DNA of 64,000 bases from Marinobacter sp. ANT_B65 (GCF_002407605.1 NZ_NXGV01000001.1:1238895-1302894); one strand, 5' to 3'; positions 9,470 through 20,265 are shown, numbered from the stretch's first letter. Notes: a model not told the origin generated them from the sequence alone. A program made the numbers and translations.

Positions 9470-10684
9470 TTATCGGCCGTATGTTGCCAGGAAGTTACCC
9501 AGCCGGCCCATTGCATCTTCCAGAGTGTCTTTGCGGGGCAGGAACACAACCCGGAGATGCTGTTTGTCATCAACATTGAAGGCAGACCCCTGGACCAGAA
9601 GAATTTTTTCCTGAAGCAACAGATCAAGGACCAGCTTCTCATCATTTGCGACAGGGAACTTTTTCGGGTCCAGGCGCGGGAAAAGATACAGTGCACCCTG
9701 AGGCTTCACGCAGCTTACGCCGGGGATATCGTTGAGCATCCGCCACGCCGTATCGCGCTGTTCATACAGGCGGCCACCGGGCGCCACCAGGTCATCAATC
9801 GACTGGTAGCCGCCCAGTGCTGTCTGTATTGCTAACTGTGCGGGAACATTAGCGCACAGGCGCATATTGGAAAGCATGTCTATGCCTTCGATAAGATCTT
9901 TGGCCCGGTGTTTGGCGCCGCTGATAATCATCCATCCCGAACGGTAACCGGCAGCACGGTAATTCTTGGAAAGCCCGTTGTATGTGAAAAAGAGCACATC
10001 ATCGGCTAAAGAGGCCGTGGATACGTGCTGGGTGCCATCGTAGAGAATCTTGTCGTAGATTTCGTCTGAGAGCACGATCAGGTTGTGCTTGCGAGCCAGT
10101 TCAATCACCTGCTCAAGCAGTTCCTGGCTGTAGACCGCGCCTGTGGGGTTGTTGGGGTTGATCAGCACAATGGCGCGGGTACGGCGGGTTATCTTTTTAC
10201 GGATATCGTCAATGTCCGGGAACCAGTTCTGTTCTTCATCGCAGTGGTAGTGCACGGGTTTCCCGCTGGAGAGTGTCACAGCGGCCGTCCAGAGAGGGTA
10301 GTCCGGTGCAGGAATAAGCACCTCGTCTCCGGTGTTGAGCATGGCCTGCATGGACATGACGATCAGTTCACTGACCCCGTTGCCCAGGAAAATATCGTCA
10401 ATATCGACTTTATCGATACCTCGTTGCTGGCAGTAGTGCATTACCGCCTTGCGGGCAGAAAACAACCCTTTTGATTCCACGTAGCCCTGAGCCTGGTGCA
10501 TGTTGTAGATCACGTCTTGCTGGATTTCTTCGGGAACATCCAGTTCAAAAGCGGCGGGGTTGCCGATGTTGAGTTTAAGTACCCGGTGACCTTCTTCTTC
10601 CAGACGGCGTGCTTCCCGCATCACTACGCCACGGATTTCATAACACACATTATCCAGCTTGGCGGATTTGTAGTAGTTCTGCAT
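9470..10684 (-). CDS. alaA: alanine-synthesising aminotransferase AlaA
   Basis: A class I PLP-dependent aminotransferase of 404 residues. Landmarks are KLNIGNPAAFE (substrate-binding N-terminus), APDYPLWTA, NPNNPTGAVYS (PLP ring region), LSDEIYDKI, the Schiff-base Lys in NGLSKNYRAAGYRSGW, and the C-terminal Arg region. The opening NYYKSAKLDNVCYEIRG is typical of AlaA (YfbQ), which makes alanine from pyruvate and glutamate. The ATG is at 10684; the 273-base gap to the glutathione peroxidase gene holds its promoter, where I see no clear operator for alaA. Confidence 0.9.
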   Translation of the reverse strand: MQNYYKSAKLDNVCYEIRGVVMREARRLEEEGHRVLKLNIGNPAAFELDVPEEIQQDVIYNMHQAQGYVESKGLFSARKAVMHYCQQRGIDKVDIDDIFLGNGVSELIVMSMQAMLNTGDEVLIPAPDYPLWTAAVTLSSGKPVHYHCDEEQNWFPDIDDIRKKITRRTRAIVLINPNNPTGAVYSQELLEQVIELARKHNLIVLSDEIYDKILYDGTQHVSTASLADDVLFFTYNGLSKNYRAAGYRSGWMIISGAKHRAKDLIEGIDMLSNMRLCANVPAQLAIQTALGGYQSIDDLVAPGGRLYEQRDTAWRMLNDIPGVSCVKPQGALYLFPRLDPKKFPVANDEKLVLDLLLQEKILLVQGSAFNVDDKQHLRVVFLPRKDTLEDAMGRLGNFLATYGR

Positions 10685-10886
10685 AAGACCCGGGCTTCCT
10701 CAGTCGGTAAACGTAAAACAGGCACCTGTCATTCAGGTAAACCACTATTCTAGCGGAGGCGGGGCCAACGGCAATAGGGAAATTGTGATCAATTATGGCG
10801 GTTTAGCTTTATCTTCCATTAATTCATCCTTCATAAAACATTTGCGTGAACAGGTTTCCCGGTATATTTTGGATTTAGGTTGCGCA

Positions 10887-10914
10887 CAATATAACTGTGT
10901 ACAATAAAATATTG
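10887..10914. promoter_or_regulatory. candidate operator/promoter of the gpx-ohrR pair
   Basis: An AT-rich stretch contains CAATAT (10887-10892) and ATATTG (10909-10914) as an inverted pair, with TACAAT (10900-10905), a good -10 match, between them. OhrR regulators bind AT-rich dyads of the TACAATT type next to their own genes, so this is a candidate autoregulatory site 44-71 bases before the gpx start. No strong -35 is visible. Confidence 0.35.
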
Positions 10915-10957
10915 CCTGTGATCATCAGGTAGCCGTCATTTTGCCAGGGAGAAACTT

Positions 10958-11449
10958 ATGTCTGGTCACTCGGTTTATGATTTCACTGCACGGGATATCA
11001 ACGGTAACGAGAAAAAGATGTCTGACTATCAGGGTCAGGTGTTGCTGATTGTGAATACTGCCAGCAAGTGCGGCTTCACGCCGCAGTTTGAGGGGCTGCA
11101 GTCCTTGTACGATGAACTGGGCCCGCGCGGACTGGAGGTTCTGGGGTTTCCCTGTAATCAGTTCCTGAATCAGGATCCTGGTGATGACGCAGCCATCAGT
11201 CAGTTCTGCAGCCTGAACTACGGAGTGAATTTCCCAATGTTTTCAAAGGTTGATGTCAACGGAGAGGGGGCGCACCCTTTATTCCAGTTCCTGAAAACAG
11301 AGGCAAAGGGGCTTTTGGGTTCGGAGCAGGTTAAATGGAACTTCACCAAATTCCTTATAGGCCGGGATGGAAAGGTGGTGCGTCGTTACCCACCAACGAC
11401 CAAACCGGAAGACATCCGGGCAGATATTGAAAAGCTTCTCCAGAGCTGA
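10958..11449 (+). CDS. glutathione peroxidase-family thiol peroxidase
   Basis: The 163-residue protein reduces peroxides with a catalytic Cys, using thioredoxin or glutathione. The active-site sequence [11 protein letters not shown] has Cys38 where animal enzymes have selenocysteine. The catalytic Gln (near 73, in the GFPCNQF region) and Trp/Asn of [14 protein letters not shown] are present, as is a possible resolving Cys in FPCNQF. ATG at 10958 with GGGAGA before it. It is followed after 3 bases by an OhrR-like regulator, which suggests induction by organic peroxide. Confidence 0.93.
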   Translation: MSGHSVYDFTARDINGNEKKMSDYQGQVLLIVNTASKCGFTPQFEGLQSLYDELGPRGLEVLGFPCNQFLNQDPGDDAAISQFCSLNYGVNFPMFSKVDVNGEGAHPLFQFLKTEAKGLLGSEQVKWNFTKFLIGRDGKVVRRYPPTTKPEDIRADIEKLLQS

Positions 11450-11452
11450 CCA

Positions 11453-11914
11453 ATGGATGACATACTCGCACTGGATAACCAGATCTGCTTCAGCCTTTAT
11501 GCAGCCAACCGGGCGATTACTGCAAGGTACCGCCCGCTGCTGAAAGAGCTGAACCTGACTTATCCTCAGTACCTGGTGATGCTCGTGCTTTGGGAGCGAT
11601 CCCGCGCCAGCCAGGTAACCCGGGTTTCTGATCTTGGGGCCCGCCTGCGACTGGATTCCGGGACCCTTACCCCGCTGCTGAAGCGCCTGGCTATAAGGGG
11701 GCTTATCCGCAGAGAACGAAGCGTTGATGATGAGCGTGTGGTGACTCTTTCACTGACCGGGAAGGGTGCTGATCTTCGGGCGCAGGCTGCGCAGATACCT
11801 CAGAAGCTGCTATGCGGCCTTGAGGTTGCCCCCGAGAGGTTGCTGGCGCTGAGGGATGAGCTTAATGAAGTGTTAAGGTCTATTGAGGCGCGGGCGGAGG
11901 AGTCCAGCGCATAA
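11453..11914 (+). CDS. ohrR: OhrR-like MarR-family peroxide-sensing repressor
   Basis: A 153-residue MarR-type winged-helix protein. The N-terminus LDNQICFSLYAANRAITARYRPLL is characteristic of OhrR, with Cys12 as the likely sulfenic-acid sensor and the following Tyr residues that hold it. The wing and recognition helix are visible in VSDLGARLRLDSGTLTPLLKRL and RERSVDDERVVTLSLT. OhrR normally represses ohr; here the neighbour is a glutathione peroxidase, 3 bases upstream. The 3' end overlaps the convergent hybrid kinase by 35 bases. Confidence 0.88.
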   Translation: MDDILALDNQICFSLYAANRAITARYRPLLKELNLTYPQYLVMLVLWERSRASQVTRVSDLGARLRLDSGTLTPLLKRLAIRGLIRRERSVDDERVVTLSLTGKGADLRAQAAQIPQKLLCGLEVAPERLLALRDELNEVLRSIEARAEESSA

Positions 11915-13961
11915 TTGCAGCATTCAACTGGCTGCGGCTGTATGGTTTCGTAATGTAATCATTCATGCCGCAGGCCAGGCAATCATCGCGGTCGCCCTGC
12001 ATCACGTTGGCGGTAACGGCTATGATCGGGAGTTCGCTCCACTGTGGGTTTTTACGGATCAGTCGTGTTGTTTCAAAACCGTCCATCACCGGCATCTGGC
12101 AGTCCATAAGCACCAGGTCATAATGTTGCAATCCTAGCGCTTCAATCGCCAGTTCACCGTTTTCTGCCACATCTGCGTGATGCCCCATTTTTCTCAGTAA
12201 CGTGCTCGCCACCATCTGATTCACTTCATTGTCTTCTACCAGCAATATGCGAAGCCCGGATTGCTGTGTCGTTTCCGGTTCATTGCTGGAGGAAACCTGA
12301 AGGTATTCCAGGGCCGGGGGGAGGCGGGCAGCGGAATGATCAGGCAGTTCCTCCAGCCCGGATAACTGCTCAGTGTTTTGCTGGGGGTCTTCGGTATTCC
12401 GGTTGTCGAGAACGGGCAGGGGCAGGGAGACAGTAAACCTGGTTCCCTGCTGTTCCTTTGATTCAACGGTTATTTCACCGTGCATACGTTCAACAAGTTG
12501 GCGGCACAGGGTTAATCCTAACCCTGTGCCGCCATACAGGCGTGTGGTCTGGGTAGCGGCCTGGGAGAAGGGTGAGAATATCCGGCGCAGACCTTCCTTG
12601 CTCATGCCAATGCCAGTATCGCTTACATCGATGGTGAGGGTGCCGGCCGAATAGCTTGCGGTGATACGTACGTTTCCGGTGTCTGTGAATTTGATTGCAT
12701 TGCTCAGCAGGTTGTTCACGATCTGGCGGAGGCGGGTGGGGTCACCGAGAAAACGGTTCGGGAAGTTCAAGTCTGTTTCTGCAATCAGGTCAATGCCCTT
12801 CTTTCGTGCATGCTGAGTGTGCAGTGTGGCGCATTCGTCAATAAGCCCACGGATATCTACGGGAATATTTTCAAGGTTGAGCTTTCCGGCTTCAACCTTT
12901 GAAATGTCGAGAATATCATTGAGTATTCCGAGCAGGCTTTCGCCAGCCGACAACGCGATCTGCAGGCGATGACGCTTTGCGGAGTCCTGTTCGCCTTCCA
13001 GGACCAGCCCCAGCATGCCCAGCACTCCGTTCAGCGGCGTACGTATTTCGTGGCTCATGCTGGCAAGAAAGTTGGCCCTGGCCCTGGCCCTGCGCATGGC
13101 ATCTTCCTTGGCCTTTACCAGTGCGCGGTTACCCCTTTGCAATGCCTTGTTTTTATCTGATATTTCCCGGGTCCGGCTTTCGACGTCATGTTCCAGTTCG
13201 CTGGAATAGTTCTTCATGGCGCTTTTTGCAGTGCGGAGCTGAGCCAGGCTGGAGTCTATTGTTTCCAGATGCTGATTGATGATGCCTACCATTGTGCCTA
13301 TTTCATCATGTTGATGACCTTGAGGAACGGGTAAACGGATTTTTTCCGGTGAGCTGGCTTTGACCTCGATCAGAGCGCTGATAACACTGAGCAACGGACG
13401 GGTGAGAATCAGATAGAAAATAACCAGCAGCGACATGGAAAGTATCAGGCTTTTTAAAAGGCCACTGACCAGGGTGTAAGTTGCTCGTTCGAGAAACTGG
13501 AGGCCATAGTGATAGGTGTCGATGGTAACTACGAGTTGGCCAAGGGGAAGGTTTTTGAGCTGTGAAACGCTCAGTTCCTGGCTGAAAACCCGGGTAGCGC
13601 CAAACAGCTGATCACTGATCCAGCGACAGGGCGATACCGGGCTGCTCGTGCTGGCGGCGGCCATTGTGTTATTTCTGCTATCAACAATTCTGGCGTCAAT
13701 GGTAGCGGGGTGTCTGAGGAGGCCATCAAGAAGCTCCTTCGCCAGGCGTACATCGATGTTATAAGCAATCTGGGCGGCCGGGTTGTGGCTTATTTCCATC
13801 AGCGCCTGGACATCGGCTTCCATGGAGTTCCGGGCGCTGAAATAGTCCAGAGTAATCTGTACAGCATTGAGAACCAGACCCAGCACCATGGCGATCAGAA
13901 CGGTATCGCGGGTGAGTCGGTAGGACAGGCGGTGCTTGAGGCCTCGGATCACAGGTGTCAC
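11880..13961 (-). CDS. BarA/GacS-like hybrid sensor histidine kinase, no HPt domain
   Basis: The 693 residues show an N-terminal membrane segment, a periplasmic sensor region of about 120 residues, a second membrane segment near 165-190, HAMP, a coiled coil, HisKA with the phospho-acceptor His304 in SMSHEIRTPLNG, HATPase_c (N box, DTGIGMS, GGTGLGL), and a receiver domain with VEDNEVNQM and phospho-Asp620 in LMDCQMPVMDG. The architecture matches BarA/GacS except that the protein stops right after the receiver. The HPt domain those kinases carry is missing, so a separate HPt protein must relay the phosphate. The signal and partner regulator are unknown. Confidence 0.88.
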   Translation of the reverse strand: MTPVIRGLKHRLSYRLTRDTVLIAMVLGLVLNAVQITLDYFSARNSMEADVQALMEISHNPAAQIAYNIDVRLAKELLDGLLRHPATIDARIVDSRNNTMAAASTSSPVSPCRWISDQLFGATRVFSQELSVSQLKNLPLGQLVVTIDTYHYGLQFLERATYTLVSGLLKSLILSMSLLVIFYLILTRPLLSVISALIEVKASSPEKIRLPVPQGHQHDEIGTMVGIINQHLETIDSSLAQLRTAKSAMKNYSSELEHDVESRTREISDKNKALQRGNRALVKAKEDAMRRARARANFLASMSHEIRTPLNGVLGMLGLVLEGEQDSAKRHRLQIALSAGESLLGILNDILDISKVEAGKLNLENIPVDIRGLIDECATLHTQHARKKGIDLIAETDLNFPNRFLGDPTRLRQIVNNLLSNAIKFTDTGNVRITASYSAGTLTIDVSDTGIGMSKEGLRRIFSPFSQAATQTTRLYGGTGLGLTLCRQLVERMHGEITVESKEQQGTRFTVSLPLPVLDNRNTEDPQQNTEQLSGLEELPDHSAARLPPALEYLQVSSSNEPETTQQSGLRILLVEDNEVNQMVASTLLRKMGHHADVAENGELAIEALGLQHYDLVLMDCQMPVMDGFETTRLIRKNPQWSELPIIAVTANVMQGDRDDCLACGMNDYITKPYSRSQLNAAIMRWTPPPAPQ

Positions 13962-14002
13962 AGTCTCTGTATGCGGGCAGTCGGATTGCCCGGTTCATGC
14001 AT

Positions 14003-14776
14003 TCAGTCGTCGTAGTCGGCCTTTTTCTTCCATTCTTCATCGTGAAGAAAATTGTCCCACTGCTTATCCATGCATGAGTGAGATGCTGTCGATTCTTTGC
14101 TGTTGCCATCTGCACTCGCAGTTTCCAGTTCTTTTATCCGCGTGCGGAAACTTTTGACCGCTTTCATTGCAAGAGGGTTGTCCCGGGATTTTCCCATTTC
14201 TGTGCTTGCCAGGTGATAGGAGTGAATTGCTTTTCGTATCTGGTTCTGGCGGATGTGTTCGCGGGCCTGAAAAACGTGAAGATCTGCGTGGGTTTTGTGA
14301 ACCAGGAACAGGACGTACTTCAGGTTTTTCTTGGCAGTTGCACCATCTACGCGGCCACTTTTGTGCATGGACTCGATCATTTTGAACAGGTTTTGCAGAA
14401 GCTCTTTCACGTAGGTGGATTTTTCGGGTGAGTCAATCTTGGTGACCTTGACGTCGTCCCGATTTTCGCGAATCAGGGTTTTTCTCTGCAAGGCAGCCTC
14501 ACGCCATTCATCAACTGGTAACCCTGACTTCAGTCCTGCGAGGTCATTGCAGATATCTTCAATGCGTTTCAGTAATAACAGCTTCAGATCCGGGGCCAGA
14601 TATTGCCCGGGAAGCTCAGAGAGCAGGCGGTTGCACCTTTTGTAACTGTCTTCCAGCGCTGTAATCTTGCGAATGCGCTCAATCCGGGCTTTCTCTCGCA
14701 TCTGGCTGATGACGATTACGGTGATAGAAATCACAACGATAGCTGCCAAAGCGAGGACAATATATATTGTATTCAT
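14003..14776 (-). CDS. membrane-anchored hypothetical protein, 257 aa
   Basis: I do not recognise a named family. One N-terminal membrane segment (about residues 4-24) is followed by a basic stretch and a long, mostly helical, highly charged soluble part, probably cytoplasmic by the positive-inside rule. The C-terminus has acidic and lysine clusters (DEEWKKKADYDD). The gene lies 41 bases upstream of the hybrid kinase on the same strand, so the two may be expressed together, but nothing in the sequence links them by mechanism. Confidence 0.7.
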   Translation of the reverse strand: MNTIYIVLALAAIVVISITVIVISQMREKARIERIRKITALEDSYKRCNRLLSELPGQYLAPDLKLLLLKRIEDICNDLAGLKSGLPVDEWREAALQRKTLIRENRDDVKVTKIDSPEKSTYVKELLQNLFKMIESMHKSGRVDGATAKKNLKYVLFLVHKTHADLHVFQAREHIRQNQIRKAIHSYHLASTEMGKSRDNPLAMKAVKSFRTRIKELETASADGNSKESTASHSCMDKQWDNFLHDEEWKKKADYDD

Positions 14777-15022
14777 GTTTGAGTAATGACTCCGGCGTAT
14801 GGGTAAGTCATGCCCGATTCAGAATTATGAGCTGAACTGCCGGTTTCTCCGGCAACCCTGATAGAAAGACTAGCAGAAATAGAGCGTTGAATCCGGAATC
14901 AAATGTCAAAGATTGGCTTTCATATTGATTATATGAATTGTCAGTATTCTGTATATTACCATGGTGAATGGGCGTTTGGGTTGCGCCCGGCTAATAGTCG
15001 TTATCCTGCCCCGGAGCTGTTC

Positions 15023-16033
15023 ATGGATATTTCCCGAATTGATCTCAATCTCCTTGTTTATCTTGATGTATTACTCAGAGAGAGGAATGTCACCAAAGCG
15101 GCTAACCATCTTGGCATTACTCAACCAGCCATGAGTAACAGCTTGCGCCGTTTGCGGGATCTGTTCTGTGATCCTTTGCTGGTCCGGACCAGCGAGGGTA
15201 TGACTGCAACTGAGCGGGCGCGGGAGCTGCAGCCACTGGTCAGGCGGATACTCTCTGATATTGAACAGGCTGTGCAGGAGAAAACACCGTTTGCGGCGCT
15301 GGAGAGTCAACGGGTATTTCGCATCATGGCGAGTGATTACGCCGAGTCGTGTTTGATGCCAAGGGTGTTGCGCCGGATCCGGCAAGAGGCGCCACATGTG
15401 ACTCTGGATGTACTGACGCCCAGCGATGTGAGCTTTCTGGATGTGGAGCAGGGTCGTCTTGATATGGCGATAAATCGTTTTGATAAGATTCCTCAGTCTT
15501 TTCATCAGAAGACGCTCTGGACTGAATACTTTGCCTGCCTTATGAATGCCCGTAACCCGATATTGAACGAGTCTTTTACATTAGAGTCCTATTTGGGTGC
15601 CAGCCATATCTGGGTCAGCAAAACCGGGTTTGGCGTGGGTGTGGGCGTAAACCCGAAAGACGTACAAAGGCTTGGTTGGGTTGATGAAGCCTTGTCGAGG
15701 CTAGGAAGCAAGCGGCAGATTTCTGTATTTACCCGCCATTATCAGTCAGCCATGCTGCTGGCGGAGCAGCACGATCTGATTGCTACGCTTCCATCCCGTG
15801 CTGCCTGGTTGCAAAAAGACAATGCCAATCTGGTGGTTAAGATTCCTCCGTTCGATATCCCGCCGTTTGAGCTTAAAATGGCGTGGAGCCCGTTGTTGCA
15901 GCACAACGCTGATCACCAGTGGCTTCGCAGGCTGATTACGGAAGTTGCTGAAGAGGTTGATGAAGAGTTTGCACCTTTTGGTGCTCGCTTCGAACCTGCG
16001 AGCGCTCCCTTGCCAAATCACTCAGATCGGTAG
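15023..16033 (+). CDS. LysR-family transcriptional regulator
   Basis: A 336-residue LysR-type regulator. The N-terminal helix-turn-helix is RIDLNLLVYLDVLLRERNVTKAANHLGITQPAMSNSLRRLRDLFCDPLLVRTSEGM, closest in style to the NahR/NodD/SyrM group, which usually binds aromatic or similar small ligands. A periplasmic-binding-protein-like effector domain follows. The frame is open from 14903, but the ATG at 15023 with GGAG upstream fits the family. No LysR target operon is adjacent; the upstream neighbour is divergent, and the 3' end overlaps the convergent GNAT gene by 12 bases. The regulon cannot be inferred. Confidence 0.88.
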   Translation: MDISRIDLNLLVYLDVLLRERNVTKAANHLGITQPAMSNSLRRLRDLFCDPLLVRTSEGMTATERARELQPLVRRILSDIEQAVQEKTPFAALESQRVFRIMASDYAESCLMPRVLRRIRQEAPHVTLDVLTPSDVSFLDVEQGRLDMAINRFDKIPQSFHQKTLWTEYFACLMNARNPILNESFTLESYLGASHIWVSKTGFGVGVGVNPKDVQRLGWVDEALSRLGSKRQISVFTRHYQSAMLLAEQHDLIATLPSRAAWLQKDNANLVVKIPPFDIPPFELKMAWSPLLQHNADHQWLRRLITEVAEEVDEEFAPFGARFEPASAPLPNHSDR

Positions 16034-16990
16034 TTCGCGCAGCTCCAGCGACTGGTGCCCCGCATCCCACATGCGCTGGAAGTTTTCCGCGAGTAACCTG
16101 ACCCGACCACTGTCTGCGAAGCCGGCAAACCCTGATGGCCCTGAAAAATCGTGCCGGTAAACCACTCCTTCCCTGTCAGCAATAAGATACGGCTGGTCTT
16201 CATGGGGGTAATCTTTGTTGACCAGTCTCAGTTCAATACGGCTAGGCAATCGCCTCATCAGTTCCACCAGTTGGTGGCGACGTTTTACGAGAGGCTTGTC
16301 ATCATGGATTAGCAGGCGGACTTCGCTGAGCCTGTGGCGACGGGCAAGGCTTGATATTAGCGCACTTAACCTCTGGCGGTCATAACGGTCGTGATCCAAT
16401 AGCTGGTCGTACAGCCACAATCGCTGGCCTGCCTGGCCAACCATGGAATCCATCAGGTCAATCATGCTGCTTTCGGTATCGAAGAGCCAGGGTTGTGTAT
16501 CCGTGCCGAGAAGCATGGGCCTGGATCTTTTGTTATCCGCCTGATCCGCAAGAAGAGCCGGAGCAAGGTTTCGCATATCCAGATGAGGAATACCTGCATC
16601 ATCGTAGGGTTCTGAACAGACATGGAACCCGGCGCGCTGGTAGAAGGGTATGGCGTGCTGCTGGGCAGAGAGTTTAAGCTCCTGATACTGCCCGGCAGAC
16701 TCTTTAATCAGTTGCCAGAGCAAGGCTTCACCAATACCCTGGCCCCGGAATTCCGGCAGGATGGCCATTCGTCCGATGTGTCCGGTTTCTCCCAGCGTTG
16801 AGAACAGCCGCGCTACGCCAGCTGGCCTGTTGTCCGACGAAACTGCGAGAAAATGATCGGCAATTTCATCTGTGTCGTCCCATTCCAGCTCTGGTGGAAC
16901 CTTTTGTTCTTCAACAAACACTTTCTGGCGGATGTCCCGGATATGCGTCGGCGCAAGCTGCCAGCTGTATTTTCGAATTTTGACTGTCAT
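16022..16990 (-). CDS. GNAT N-acetyltransferase fused to a C-terminal domain of unknown function
   Basis: Residues 1-145 form a GNAT acetyltransferase of the ElaA-like type: IRQKVFVEEQKVP and the acetyl-CoA loop RMAILPEFRGQGIGEALL, with FYQRAGF. Residues about 155-322 form a second, separate domain (LFDTESSMIDLMDSMVGQAGQRLWLYDQLLDH...) that resembles phospholipase D-like nucleotidyl-binding folds in outline, without HKD motifs. This long form is seen beside purB/roxA in pseudomonads. The substrate is unknown. It follows roxA on the same strand with only 4 bases between. Confidence 0.82.
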   Translation of the reverse strand: MTVKIRKYSWQLAPTHIRDIRQKVFVEEQKVPPELEWDDTDEIADHFLAVSSDNRPAGVARLFSTLGETGHIGRMAILPEFRGQGIGEALLWQLIKESAGQYQELKLSAQQHAIPFYQRAGFHVCSEPYDDAGIPHLDMRNLAPALLADQADNKRSRPMLLGTDTQPWLFDTESSMIDLMDSMVGQAGQRLWLYDQLLDHDRYDRQRLSALISSLARRHRLSEVRLLIHDDKPLVKRRHQLVELMRRLPSRIELRLVNKDYPHEDQPYLIADREGVVYRHDFSGPSGFAGFADSGRVRLLAENFQRMWDAGHQSLELRELPI

Positions 16991-16994
16991 GGAT

Positions 16995-18146
16995 TTACTC
17001 GAAATACACCGAGCCCTGATTATAGAGATTGGTCAGCAGGCCGAGCAGGGCAGGGTCTTCGGCAAACTGAGACAAGGCGCGCATATCTATACGCGCTCCG
17101 GCGCACAATAAGGGGGCCAGAGGGCGGGCGTCGCCTTTGAGCAGGAACTGCTCGCCGTCTGCGAACAGGGCGGTCTCGTCGTTTTCTTCATGGTATGCAA
17201 AGCGGGAACCTTCGTTCCAGCGAAGTTGCTCTCCAGCCCGGATGGCTTCAGCGAAGTCTTCATCAGAGGCAGGCTCTTCCGCGGGTACTACAACATCCAT
17301 GCTTTTCGGTGCAGTAGCGTACTGGCCAAACCATAAGGCCAGTTGGCGTTTGTCTTGCAGTTTTTCTGCCAGAATGCCCTGTAGGCGGTCGATTACCACC
17401 GGTGCAATGGCGCCCGGGTTGTCCTGAACCTGAAGATCCGGATCGTTCATGTGGTCGGCAGCGCCAGGCTGGTTGCACAGAAAGTCAGTAAACCCGGTAA
17501 GCAGGTCGTCAACAGTCGGCGCTCTGAAGCCTACTGAAAGTGTAATGCAATCGTCTTCTGCAACTCCATGGTGGCCGAGGCCCGGAGGGAGGTAAAGCAT
17601 ATCGCCAGGCGCCAGGGTAACAGTTTCTTCGCCTTCCCAGCTACTGAGAATACGCAGTGGTGTGCCTTCTACCCGGGGCGAAGTGTGATCGCAGCGTCCA
17701 CCAAACGTCCAGCGCCTGTGTCCCTGAGCCTGCAGCAGAAATACGTCGTATTGGTCGTAATGGGGGCCGACGCTACCACCTTTTGGCGCAAAGCTGGCCA
17801 TGATGTCGTCAAGGCGCCAGTTGGGGACGAAACGGAAGTGCTCGAGCAGTTCTGCCACCTCTGGAACCCAATGATCAAGGCCCTGTACCAGCAAAGTCCA
17901 GTCATGCTCGGGAAGCTGGCTGAAACGTTCTTCGGAGAAGGGGCCGTTGTGCAGTTGCCAGGGTTTACCGTCGTCGTTTTCTATGACAATGCGTGATTCC
18001 ACGCCTTCTTCACAAGCAAGGCCGGCAAGTTCGTCAGCATCGACAGGGCACTGGAAATCGGGGAATGCCTGGCGGATAACCAGTGGCTTTTTTTGCCAGT
18101 AATCCCTGAGAAATTCAGAAGGCGAAAGTCCGCCAAGCATATCCAT
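16995..18146 (-). CDS. roxA: 50S ribosomal protein uL16 arginine 3-hydroxylase RoxA (YcfD)
   Basis: A JmjC-type Fe(II)/2-oxoglutarate oxygenase of 383 residues. The jelly-roll metal site is visible as HYDQYDVF (His and Asp) with a second His in GLGHHGVAEDD, and a C-terminal dimerisation and winged-helix region follows. YcfD/RoxA hydroxylates an arginine of ribosomal protein uL16. The start at 18146 (MDMLGGLSPSEFLRDYW) was preferred over an upstream extension because GAGGAA lies in front and the family begins there. It sits 16 bases after purB on the same strand. Confidence 0.9.
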   Translation of the reverse strand: MDMLGGLSPSEFLRDYWQKKPLVIRQAFPDFQCPVDADELAGLACEEGVESRIVIENDDGKPWQLHNGPFSEERFSQLPEHDWTLLVQGLDHWVPEVAELLEHFRFVPNWRLDDIMASFAPKGGSVGPHYDQYDVFLLQAQGHRRWTFGGRCDHTSPRVEGTPLRILSSWEGEETVTLAPGDMLYLPPGLGHHGVAEDDCITLSVGFRAPTVDDLLTGFTDFLCNQPGAADHMNDPDLQVQDNPGAIAPVVIDRLQGILAEKLQDKRQLALWFGQYATAPKSMDVVVPAEEPASDEDFAEAIRAGEQLRWNEGSRFAYHEENDETALFADGEQFLLKGDARPLAPLLCAGARIDMRALSQFAEDPALLGLLTNLYNQGSVYFE

Positions 18147-18162
18147 TGTCTGGTTCCTCGGT

Positions 18163-19548
<1,386 letters not shown>

Positions 19549-19623
19549 TCAAAGAATCGGTTCAGAAAAAAGGGATGTAATATGATACACCAGCACCGCC
19601 GGTGAATCAGTGGTAACGGGTTA

Positions 19624-20265
19624 CTAATCAAATGAGCGGTTCGCTTGCTCCGCAAGTTCCCGCGCATGCTGGATCACCTTGCGGCGGGATAGAATCAGTT
19701 GCCAGCGGCGGCCACCGGTTTGTCTCCAGAGCACGGCAGAGCGAATGCCTGCTAGCAGTAGTGCCCGGACTTTGGCAGCATTTTCGTCTCGTTGCAGTAG
19801 CGATGGGTTGCCGCTTACCTGAATGCGCAGACGGAAAGTGCTGATGGTATCCGTGTAGATAGAAGCCAGGTTACTGATCAGGTTTGTATGGACATAACCG
19901 AAGTGGCTGGCGGTATGGCGGGCCTGCTCTATACGGCTGCCTATCACTTCCATCATGTCGTTGTTCCGGTTGAGCTTTGACTCCAGGTGAATCAGGTTCA
20001 GTACGTAGCGAAGTACCTCGATATCCTGTTGTTTGCTCTGTTCGCTCATAACTGTTGAGAGCGTAACCAGTCCCTCGCGCACGTCAGTCAGTTCACCGCC
20101 ATAGACATCAAGCGTGGTCGCCGGATTTGTTGCGAACAGTGATCGCAGACAGGTTTCCAGGCTGGTTTCGTTGCAGTGTCCGTTGTTAGCGATCTGTTGA
20201 ACCAGATTGGCGGCCTGGAATACGCCCGCTAACGCCAGTGTCTGATCGTGAAGCGAACGGCTCAT
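19624..20265 (-). CDS. hflD: high frequency lysogenization protein HflD
   Basis: The 213-residue, all-helical protein matches HflD (YcfC), a peripheral inner-membrane protein that in E. coli binds lambda CII and affects lysogeny. Recognised from the opening [23 protein letters not shown] and from gene order: hflD between mnmA and purB is conserved. Its start overlaps the mnmA stop by 4 bases, so translation is probably coupled. Its normal cellular job is not settled. Confidence 0.93.
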   Translation of the reverse strand: MSRSLHDQTLALAGVFQAANLVQQIANNGHCNETSLETCLRSLFATNPATTLDVYGGELTDVREGLVTLSTVMSEQSKQQDIEVLRYVLNLIHLESKLNRNNDMMEVIGSRIEQARHTASHFGYVHTNLISNLASIYTDTISTFRLRIQVSGNPSLLQRDENAAKVRALLLAGIRSAVLWRQTGGRRWQLILSRRKVIQHARELAEQANRSFD

